A stretch of DNA of 64,000 bases from Dermanyssus gallinae (Eukaryota; Arthropoda; Arachnida; Mesostigmata; Dermanyssidae), in assembly GCA_003439945.1 (NCBI GenBank), contig QVRM01006051.1, positions 1 through 64,000 of the forward strand, given 5' to 3'. Below, in pieces: positions 54,963-64,000 of the stretch; within the stretch, counting starts at the first letter, position 1, and each line of letters opens with the position of its first letter. Made by a program: the position numbers and the translations under genes. A model generated the notes under the pieces. The model saw only the letters and a list, made by a program, of their open reading frames with translations, was not told the DNA's origin and made no database searches.

Positions 54963-56105
54963 ATCTAGCGAGCAACGTGAGTAAGCAACAACAGCAATAA
55001 CAACGGGAACAACAACAATAACAACAACGAACAGTGTCGAACACGATGGTCGTTGTCGCCGTCATCAGCTGACTGTCTACGAGGCAAGGAACCTCTCGAA
55101 GTCAGCAAATACTCTGTTGCTGTACTAACAACTTAGCGTTAAAAGGTAGTCGGCTATGGTGGGTGGTACGGAATAAAACAAAGAGAGATTAGAGAGAGAG
55201 AGAGAGAGCGAGGAGTACTACAATAGACTGGCCGCACACCAAGCATGCGCGGGTGGGTGGCAGCTGCTGTAGCTTCCTACAGAGCACAACAAAAGAACTG
55301 CCGTCGCGTTTCACGTCGATTTAGTGGCGCCAGTGCCACCTGGTGGTAAAGTGACACGGCCAGCCATTCTGTGGAACACGGCGCGCTGGCGCAACCAGCC
55401 ACGAACTAATGATAATAACAGCAGACCAAGTCGTTCGACTATGGACACGCTTTCCCCGTTTCCACGATTATTGTGTATATGTATGAAGATATACGTGTTT
55501 ATCTTTGTCTGAGTGTGCGTAAATATATATATATATATGCTTGTGTGCGTCTATGTGAGTGAGTATGACTGCTGCTCTTGCCGCTTCTTTATGGCTTGCG
55601 CTCCATGTCGTCCTCCACTGGATGAGTGGCTGGCCGCTACAACTAGGCGCCAGGCGAGGCAAGGCCAGGCGAGACAACGAATGACCGTCATCACACTCGG
55701 CGTAACGAGCGTCGTTCTAATTAGATTTGCGACCAGCAGAAGAGGTGTTAGAGGAGCAGACAAAAAGTGCGATATAGCACAAGAGGGAAAAATTGAGGAA
55801 AATAATAGAAATGCGCATACGTTAATTGCATTGCAGGGCGAACCAAACATGTATTTTTTGATAAAGATATATGCAGACAGGAAAGTATACACATGTATGT
55901 ATATATATATATAGAGAGAGAGAGAGCAGGGTTGCTTAACTGGAGCTGATTTTTAAGATACCAAGGTTTAGGTATATGCATCGCTAAAAGCATTCAATTT
56001 AATCATATGATTAACGACTGCTTAATTTCCTTTTTTTGCGTTTACTTTGATAATTGCGAGATTGTTGTAAACCAATATTTGCATATACACGCATATATAT
56101 TTATA
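54963..56105. other. Upstream flank of MOCS2; no further gene recognised
   Basis: CAA/AAC-rich next to the MOCS2A start, (GA)n at about 55186-55208, then (TA)n at 55516-55540 and a TA/GA compound tract at 55896-55926. The promoter of MOCS2 is expected within about 55.0-55.4 kb, but no element is distinctive. Confidence 0.4.
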
Positions 56106-56429
56106 CAGGGTGACCCAAAAATATTTGAAAGCTGTATAGGGATTTGTAGAACTGGTTAAAATAAATATTTTTCCCATTAGAACATGGTCTCTGACAAGTC
56201 TTGTTTCGGTATGAGAGTTACATTACAAAAATCCGTGTCACTTGTGTTGTTGCTCTATATAGCAGTAAATGCAACCAGTTTGGTATCAAATCCATAGCAA
56301 TCCAATTTGTGGTTGCGTTGTAATTAAGGTTTTCAGGTGGGCATGTCGTGACCATGTGCATGCATAGATGAATTACTCCATCAGATAAATCAATTGTCAT
56401 GGTTCCAGAAGTACACACAAGTTTTTATT

Positions 56430-57125
56430 ATTTTACAATAGCTGGTCAACGGTGCCCTCGTGAACCAGTATACATACTTGGTGGCATCTGCAGAGATTTT
56501 GTTGTATGTCTTGAAATACGCCATGCACTTTTCGAACGGCCTCCGCAGCGGAGGTAATTCTGGTGAACTTCACGTAACTCGACCATATATGAGAGTCATT
56601 AAATACCTCGAAAAAATCTACACTTGTAATTTGGACGATTGCGATGGCCAAGCAATTGGCCCGCCACGGCCAATCCACCGATTCTCGAAGGTCACGCTGA
56701 GGCAATCTGGCACTGCAGGAATGGAGTACGGTAGCGCTCCGCCGTATTAGAACCATATGCTAGCAGACGAACACTTTCTGAAACGTCATCCAACAGTCCT
56801 AATAATGTTTCACTCAGGAACTTATGGTATGCATTCCCATCCAGCCTGTTAGGAAGTATGTGTGGGTCTAAAGTTTTCCCGGCTGACCCCTAGCCAACAT
56901 TTAACGTTCACACAAACGGTTGGCTCTTATATTGCTTCGCAACGGCAGGGCTCGAACCCGTGCACCTATGTGTCTCTTCCGGTCGCGAGGCGCACGCGAA
57001 TGCACCACATTACCGGGCTCGACTCGATGCTTAGTTGGGGACGATAGGCTACTGCCTGAAGGATGCGCTCTTCCATAACTGGCGTTCTTACTATCGAATT
57101 TGCCGAATGGCCTGCGAAGGCACAT
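56430..57125 (-). pseudogene. Transposase pseudogene of copy D
   Basis: On the minus strand an N-terminal remnant (57019-57125) aligns in DNA with copy A at about 16310-16410. After the SINE comes PHILPNRLDGNAYHKFLSET (about 56790-56855), then FENRWIGRGGPIAWPSQS (about 56640-56700) and a decayed C-terminus. Multiple stops and frameshifts are present. Confidence 0.7.
56869..57018 (-). repeat. tRNA-derived SINE, family S1 (about 150 bp)
   Basis: In sense (minus) orientation it begins GCCCGGTAATGTGGTGC (A-box region) and has GTGCACGGGTTCGAGCCC (B box). The body carries GTTAAATGTTGGCT and ends CAGCCGGGAAAACTTTA. It is inserted in the transposase of copy D. No clear target-site duplication surrounds it. 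Confidence 0.75.
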
Positions 57126-57453
57126 TTAAGCAGCTACTGTAATATAAACAAATAGTTGTGTGTGTGCTTCTAGAACTATGACAAGTGATTTATCTGATGA
57201 AGTGGGTTATTTATGCATGCACTCAATATTGACATGCCCTCCGAAAAATCTCAATTACTATGCAACCACGGATTGGAGATTGGGTATCAAAATAATCGTC
57301 ATGAACGACGCATTTGCCTGAATGTCTTAGTTTTCTAATAATTAATTAAATTAAATTTTTTTTAAAAAAATTAAACAATTATAACGGCGTTTTAAAAAGT
57401 CTATAATTTTGAGGTGTTGGATGTGAAAGCTGAAAAATTAAGTTTAGTCTTTT

Positions 57454-57504
57454 CTAAATTACTGTGTCGCATCTTCTAGCCGGCGCTGTATGTTCAGAAG
57501 AAGC

Positions 57505-57575
<71 letters not shown>

Positions 57576-57942
57576 ATGGTAGAGGGGCTCTGAGGAAAGG
57601 GGAGAAGGCGGCAAACACAATAGCTAAAAACGTCCCTAACGTGCACGAACCAAGTAGAGCAGGAGGTAGTAGGCTCAGGATGTCTATAACGTCGAATCTA
57701 TAGTGTTGTTTGAACCACCGGCGTGTTTTCAAGTGGCCAAGGGCTAACGAATTTGTTAAAAAGAACACAAATGAACTCAGATCGTTACTCAGGTACTTAA
57801 CGGAGATACCTCTTAGAGCTCTGAAAATCCTCAACCTGTTAGGATCTCTCCGTGTTCCCTCTTGAAAGCAGGACCTGAGGTTTGCTATAAGTTTCCTTTT
57901 CTGGCCTCCGAGTTTTCTCGCGCTTGTCCACTCGTATTGCAA
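57454..57942 (-). pseudogene. Array reading frame, unit 1 (frameshifted)
   Basis: Same frame as in unit 3, but the T-run at about 57941-57948 is one base shorter, which detaches the N-terminal 30 or so residues. The end runs into the TA spacer. Confidence 0.5.
57507..57570. repeat. (TA)n microsatellite
   Basis: About 64 bp between copy D and the first unit of the tandem array. Confidence 0.95.
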
Positions 57943-58809
57943 TTTTTTTGTGTGTGCTCCCTAGCTTTCAGCTGAGTAGGTGTCGCGTCGCGGAATAGTT
58001 TTGCCATTTTTCTAGTCACTAGGGCTCATAGCACTATTCTACGTAGAACCAAAACCGACTCAGTGCGATATAACATGCAAATGCGGACTGTTATATTATA
58101 CGAACGCTGCACAACATTGTTCTGCTTCTAATAGGCCTTATTGCGCAGGACTGGTTCTGCTTTTCTCCAACTCCTTTAGTTTTTGGTATTAGTCTGTTGG
58201 GGTTTGCCATAGCATGCGCGGTTTTTTGTATCCTGATTTATGTATATAAACATACCCTCAGCGTTAAAAGAGTAGATCTGACATTTTTGATACTAAATAC
58301 GTTATGGTGGGGCTTGTCCTTAAATTTCATTTTTTGTAGGCGTTATCATCCGTGCTAGGTCATTCGCAGACGCCATCACTCAGTACACTTTCCGGCACTT
58401 TTTTCCTATAACATGCCATTGTAAGCCCGGGTCCACAAGATTTGATCTTATATTTCTCCCAGTAAAAATACGGAATACCGGCTGTGACTTCGTATTTTGT
58501 TGTATTTCTGCTAGCTTGCGTTTAAACGGCGAAGGCATGGGAAATCTCCTCTGCACCCAGCGTTGTTAGTATCCTAAATCTGTTAAATAAGTAAAAAGTA
58601 TTTTTAATGTGTGGAAAGACAGCAAGTTATAAGCGCCCAGCATACTTTTTTGTCTGTTTTTCTCAACTGTCGTTTAGCATAACTAAAAGAGTAAAAAGAG
58701 TATGACTGCCCTCTTTGTTACCAAATATTTTATTGCAAAGTCATAATTGTTTGTACCTTTTCTACCAATCTCTTTGATATAAGGTTGATAGATCTAATTT
58801 TACAACAAG

Positions 58810-58812
<3 letters not shown>

Positions 58813-58860
<48 letters not shown>
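58813..58860. repeat. (TA)n spacer of the tandem array
   Basis: About 48 bp of TA between units 1 and 2. Confidence 0.95.
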
Positions 58861-58865
<5 letters not shown>

Positions 58866-59004
58866 ATGGTAGAAGGGCTCTGAGGAAAGGGGAGAAGGCG
58901 GCAAACATAATAGCTAAAAACGTCCCTAACGAGCACGAACCAAGTAGAGCAGGAGGTAGTAGGCTCAGGATGTCTATAGCGTCGAATCTATAGTGTTGTT
59001 TGAA

Positions 59005-59298
59005 TCACCGGCGTGTTTTCAAGTGGCCAAGGGCTAACGAATATGTTAAAAAGAACACAAAGGAACTTAGATCGTTACTCAGGTACTTAACGGAGATACC
59101 TCTTAGAGCTCTGAAAATCCTCAACCTGTTAGGATCTCTCCGTGTTCCCTCTTGAAAGCAGGACCTGAGGTTTGCTATAAGTTTCCTTTTCTGGCCTCCG
59201 AGTTTCCTCGCGCTTGTCCACTCGTATTGCAATTTTTTTTGTGTGTGCTCCCTAGCTTTCAGCTGAGTAGGTGTCGCGTCGAGGAATAGTTTTGCCAT
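59005..59298 (-). pseudogene. Array reading frame, unit 2 (premature stop)
   Basis: Identical in reading to unit 3 up to KTRR, where the following Trp codon is TGA. Confidence 0.5.
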
Positions 59299-60090
59299 TT
59301 TTCTAGTCACTAGGGCTCATAGCACTATTCTACGTAGAACCAACACCGACTCAGTGCGATATAACATGCAAATGCGGACTGTTATATTATACGAACGCTG
59401 CACAACATTGTTCTGCTTCTAATAGGCCTTATTGCACAGGACTGGTTCTGTTTTTCTGCAACTCCTTTAGTTTTCAGTATTAGTCTGTTGGGGTTTGCCA
59501 TAGCATGCGCGGTTTTTTGTATCTTGATTTATGTATATAAACATACCCTCAGCGTTAAAAGAGTAGATCTGATATTTTTGATACTAAATACGTTATGGTG
59601 GGGCTTGTCCTTAAATTTCATTTTTTGTAGGCGTTATCATCCGTGCTAGGTCATTCGCAGACGCCATCACTCAGTACACTTTCCGGCACTTTTTTCCTAT
59701 AACATGCCATTGTAAGCCCGGGTCCACAAGATTTGATCTTATATTTCTCCCAGTAAAAATACGGAATACCGGCTGTGACTTCGTATTTTGTTGTATTTCT
59801 GCTAGCTTGCGTTTAAACGGCGAAGGCATGGGAAATCTCCTCTGCACCCAGCGTTGTTAGTATCCTAAATCTGTTAAATAAGTAAAAAGTATTTTTAATG
59901 TGTGGAAAGACAGCAAGTTATAAGCGCCCAGCATACTTTTTTGTCTGTTTTTCTCAACTGTCGTTTAGCATAACTAAAAGAGTAAAAAGAGTATGACTGC
60001 CCTCTTTGTTACCAAATATTTTATTGCAAAGTCATAATTGTTTGTACCTTTTCTACCAATCTCTTTGATATAAGGTTGATAGATCTAATT

Positions 60091-60100
60091 TTACAACAAG

Positions 60101-60152
<52 letters not shown>

Positions 60153-60585
60153 ATGGTAGAAGGGCTCTGAGGAAAGGGGAGAAGGCGGCAAACATAATAG
60201 CTAAAAACGTCCCTAACGAGCACGAACCAAGTAGAGCAGGAGGTAGTAGGCTCAGGATGTCTATAGCGTCGAATCTATAGTGTTGTTTGAACCACCGGCG
60301 TGTTTTCAAGTGGCCAAGGGCTAACGAATATGTTAAAAAGAACACAAAGGAACTTAGATCGTTACTCAGGTACTTAACGGAGATACCTCTTAGAGCTCTG
60401 AAAATCCTCAACCTGTTAGGATCTCTCCGTGTTCCCTCTTGAAAGCAGGACCTGAGGTTTGCTATAAGTTTCCTTTTCTGGCCTCCGAGTTTCCTCGCGC
60501 TTGTCCACTCGTATTGCAATTTTTTTTGTGTGTGCTCCCTAGCTTTCAGCTGAGTAGGTGTCGCGTCGAGGAATAGTTTTGCCAT
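60091..60585 (-). CDS. Array reading frame, unit 3 (164-codon hypothetical protein)
   Basis: From the ATG at 60585 the frame encodes a basic N-terminal half (MAKLFLDATPTQLKAREHTQ, then KLGGQKRKLIANLRS) and a hydrophobic C-terminal half with a likely membrane segment (ALLGSCSLGTFLAIMFAAF). It then runs into Ile-Tyr repeats of the TA spacer before a stop. I do not recognise the family. The unit 1 frame is shifted and the unit 2 frame is stopped, so selection for coding is doubtful, and the hydrophobic tail may be fortuitous. Confidence 0.3.
60104..60147. repeat. (TA)n spacer of the tandem array
   Basis: About 44 bp of TA between units 2 and 3. Confidence 0.95.
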
Positions 60586-61391
60586 TTTTCTAGTCACTAG
60601 GGCTCATAGCACTATTCTACGTAGAACCAACACCGACTCAGTGCGATATAACATGCAAATGCGGACTGTTATATTATACGAACGCTGCAAAACATTGTTC
60701 TGCTTCTAATAGGCCTTATTGCACAGGACTGGTTCTGTTTTTCTGCAACTCCTTTAGTTTTCAGTATTAGTCTGTTGGGGTTTGCCATAGCATGCGCGGT
60801 TTTTTGTATCTTGATTTATGTATATAAACATACCCTCAGCGTTAAAAGAGTAGATCTGATATTTTTGATACTAAATACGTTATGGTGGGGCTTGTCCTTA
60901 AATTTCATTTTTTGTAGGCGTTATCATCCGTGCTAGGTCATTCGCAGACGCCATCACTCAGTACACTTTCCGGCACTTTTTTCCTATAACATGCCATTGT
61001 AAGCCCGGGTCCACAAGATTTGATCTTATATTTCTCCCAATAAAAATACGGAATACCGGTTGTGACTTCGTATTTTGTTGTATTTCTGCTAGCTTGCGTT
61101 TAAACGGCGAAGGTATGAGAAATCTCCTCTGCACCCAGCGTTGTTAGTATCCTGAATCTGTTAAATAAGTAAAAAGTATTTTTAATGTGTGGAAAGACAG
61201 CAAGTTATAAGCGCCCAGCATACTTTTTTGTCTGTTTTTCTCAACTGTCGTTTAGCATAACTAAAAGAGTAAAAAGAGTATGACTGCCCTCTTTGTTACC
61301 AAATATTTTATTGCAAAGTCATAATTGTTTGTACCTTTTCTATCAATATCTTTGATATAAGGTTGATAGATCTAATTTTACAACAAGATAA

Positions 61392-62215
<824 letters not shown>

Positions 62216-62650
62216 GAAGCAAGGCACCAGACTTAACAACGTTGCGAAAGCATGTCCTTATCAGGTTGAGTGCTTGATGGATTTGGAAAGGCCTGTATGC
62301 TAAAAATAAATTTACACTGAAAAGTACTTCCAGTTGATCGATCGTTTTAGGCAAGGCGTCGCCGAGCAATGCTTGCCTGCAAACTTTCGTGGCAAGTTGC
62401 TGGATTCTTTATATTGTATTGGATGTTTTACCTCCTTATAGTTCTAAACTTTCCCCTTCAGATTATCATTTATTCCGCTCATTTGATAATTCACTGGAAC
62501 GAAAACTTCAATTTTGTAGGGTGTCAACAACCATCTTCATTACTTTTGCATCTAAACACGACGAAATTTCTAAATGAATGGAATATTTGTCATTGCGTAG
62601 GACAAATGTTATAGAAGCATGTGATGCATATACGATTGAAGTGACATCGT
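62216..62650 (+). pseudogene. Mariner transposase catalytic-domain remnant
   Basis: RKHVLIRLSA followed by WIWKGLY (about 62245-62300) resembles the first-Asp region. LPPYSSKLSPSDYHLFRSFD (about 62430-62490) is the third-Asp region with Asp retained, followed by NSLERK. The middle part with the second Asp is lost, and frames are broken. It belongs to a different mariner copy or family from the 49.8-kb element. Confidence 0.7.
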
Positions 62651-63130
62651 ATGTGTGCAAAATTAAACATCCGACAGAACCTTTTAAAAGATATAAATTG
62701 TACTCAGATGCATATACGTTTATATATGCATATACAGCTGTTTATGATGGATAACATGCTGAGCGGAGGCTGATCTATAAACGGCAAGTTTGATCCTTAT
62801 ACCTGTCAGGGCCTAAACTGGGTTACTAGGAGGAAGACACGGATATTGACCACCACGACTGAGGTTTTATTCCATCCGACTCCTTTGCTACTTCGGTGCA
62901 GCACCGCCTTTTCGGCCTCTCTCAGCACACTGTGTTCCTTCTTCGACCGAGACTCAACACTAACTGTCTTCACTTACTGCAGTGCCGTCCGTTATAACGG
63001 CTCCAGATTCAAACCCCTGCTGTCGCTGCTGCCGTAATGCGGTCTCCGCTAAGTGCGTCGCTACAAGCAACTGTCTCTAAGGTCTCTCTCTCTCAACCTA
63101 CATAGCCGCTTATAACAAATATGTCATTCT
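62651..63130. other. Intergenic, no gene recognised
   Basis: A pyrimidine-rich stretch at about 62860-63100 has no recognisable protein. Confidence 0.35.
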
Positions 63131-63134
63131 ACCG

Positions 63135-63900
63135 TTTTACATACCGAAACCACTAGAAGACCCCATAGGCATACCGCCCTATAAGTGTACTATCTTGCTT
63201 ATCTAAAGTAGCTGCGTACATTACCAACGGACAACTAGTAACAGAAAGCAACACACCCGTGGCTTATTACCTAGGCATGATTCCGGATAAGGCTCTCACA
63301 GAGACACCTGTGAGCCCAAAAAGCTGCCGAAGCCTCAGCAGTGCAACAAAACATTCTCCTGGAGGAAAAGGCGACATTCGGCTCCGTCTCCTATAATTTG
63401 AAGTCGATGTCATCAGGTTATACAACACGCTGCCTTCTCAACAAGCCACAAAAATCTATGACGCCAAACACTTAAGGGACACGTCGCGCAATGTCATACA
63501 TGTCGTATGTAGACAGACCCTCTGGGGCCTACGAATAAAAAAACTAGCTTCAAGATGTCTTAATCAACTCTGAGACAGAGGAACTACCAATCAGCAGATT
63601 AGATACCTTAAATTTTAAAGTTTTCGGGCTGACACTCAGCCAAGATTTAACGCAGCCTTACAAATGCGGATGTGCAACGGTGGAGGTCGGACCCGCGCAC
63701 CTATGTGTCTCTTGCGGTTGTGTGACGCAGGCGAATGCATACGCCACCGGGCTACCTTAAGTACTTGAAACCAGCAATGGGAAGCAATTCAGCCTGGCCA
63801 CCCTGGATAATCAAAAATCTGATCTCAATTATTGGTACAGCCGTAAACACGGCTCGCTCACCTACACGCTTACGCAAGTGCTAACATGTTACAGCATAGG
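63135..63900 (+). mobile_element. Second decayed copy of the R1/LOA-like retrotransposon, interrupted by a SINE
   Basis: DNA alignment by eye to the 13.4-14.6 kb copy: GGCATACCGCCCTATAAGTG against GGCATACCGCCCAATAAGTA, then CTTCTCAACAAGCCACA against CTTCTCAACAAGTCACA. Past the SINE, AGCAATGGGAAGCAATTCAG matches TGCAATAGGAAGCAATCCAG. The palm with YADD is deleted here. It runs to about the end of the window. Confidence 0.75.
63604..63760 (-). repeat. tRNA-derived SINE, family S1, with 8-bp target-site duplication
   Basis: SINE at 63612-63752, flanked by TACCTTAA at 63604-63611 and 63753-63760. Sense (minus) begins GCCCGGTGGCGTATGCATTC and has GTGCGCGGGTCCGACC in the B-box region. The body matches the 56.9-kb copy (GTTAAATCTTGGCTGAGTGTC) and the end is CCCGAAAACTTTAAAAT. 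The homologous site in the 14.5-kb copy (ATCCCTAA, about 14527-14534) lacks the SINE. Confidence 0.85.
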
Positions 63901-64000
63901 CGAGGGCATACGAGGGTTAGAGGATGAGATGGAGCCGTGAGAGAAGAGAGAGCTGGATAATGGTTTGGTGCTTACTTAGTTAGGCGCGGACCTCCGTGGA

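Larger units (their letters stand above)
56106..57506 (-). mobile_element. Long-TIR Tc1/mariner-like transposon, copy D, with internal deletion and SINE
   Basis: The tip CAGGGTGACCCAAAAATATT at 56106 follows TA. The opposite arm runs from about 57170 to 57506 and is cut off by a (TA)n array, so its outer tip is missing. Relative to copies A and B the transposase segment encoding the first catalytic Asp is absent, and a SINE occupies that point. Confidence 0.75.
57571..61391 (-). repeat. Three-copy tandem array of a 1.24-kb unit with (TA)n spacers
   Basis: Units at 57571-58812, 58861-60103 and 60148-61391 (1,242-1,244 bp each) are nearly identical and in the same orientation. Each starts AGACAATGGTAGA and ends TTTTACAACAAGATAA. 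They are separated by (TA)n of about 45-50 bp, giving periods of 1,290 and 1,287 bp. Units 2 and 3 share changes that unit 1 lacks (for example GAGGAATAG against GCGGAATAG and a T8 against T7 run), so they arose by a later duplication. No terminal inverted repeats, reverse transcriptase or transposase is visible. The unit could be a satellite or a non-autonomous element. Confidence 0.92.

Noticed and set aside
54766..55065. 99-codon minus frame overlapping MOCS2A
   Set aside because: Out-of-frame shadow of MOCS2A, without its Gly-Gly tail.
57571..61391. Helitron origin of the tandem units
   Set aside because: The ends do not show the TC start or the hairpin plus CTRR end, and no Rep/helicase is present.

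Overview
The window is eukaryotic nuclear DNA, most likely from an arthropod. Spliced and intronless animal housekeeping genes sit in a sea of decayed non-LTR retrotransposons, Tc1/mariner DNA transposons, tRNA-derived SINEs and dozens of (TA)n and (AAT)n microsatellites. There are no bacterial operons, no rRNA and no convincing functional tRNA gene. A mite or tick is my guess from the style of the repeats; the sequence does not prove it.

Host genes. Only two loci look like real host genes. (1) 2871-4409 (+) is a complete, uninterrupted 512-residue sodium/phosphate symporter of the PiT (SLC20) family, behind a 2.9-kb GC- and trinucleotide-repeat-rich flank. (2) 52472-54938 (-) is the molybdenum-cofactor locus MOCS2: MOCS2A (small subunit, Gly-Gly tail) lies upstream of a MOCS2B reading frame that I reconstruct from two exons. 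Their products would together form molybdopterin synthase.

Mobile DNA, left to right. 7.67-9.04 kb: 5'-truncated non-LTR element with a restriction-like endonuclease, bracketed by (AAT)n. 13.4-14.6 kb: decayed R1/LOA-like reverse transcriptase, with a second copy at 63.1-63.9 kb carrying a SINE. 15.9-17.2, 44.9-47.7, 47.7-48.2 and 56.1-57.5 kb: copies of one Tc1/mariner-superfamily element with unusually long (about 0.5-0.6 kb) terminal inverted repeats. 18.3-22.8 kb: nearly full-length two-ORF non-LTR element (zinc-knuckle ORF1; endonuclease plus reverse transcriptase ORF2), with truncated relatives at 38.9-41.2 kb and 42.2-42.5 kb. 37.6-38.2 and 41.2-41.9 kb: further restriction-endonuclease-type fragments. 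38.26-38.72 kb: a MITE. 48.2-48.9 kb: possible PHD-finger gag remnant. 49.8-50.7 kb: internally deleted mariner lacking two catalytic aspartates.

57.5-61.4 kb: three head-to-tail copies of a 1.24-kb unit of unknown nature, separated by (TA)n. On the minus strand each carries the same small reading frame, open only in the third copy. This array, the long-TIR transposon family, and the SINE insertion with a recognisable empty-site relative elsewhere in the window are the most interesting structures. The remaining stretches (about 23.4-37.5 kb in particular) hold microsatellites and sequence in which I recognise no gene.
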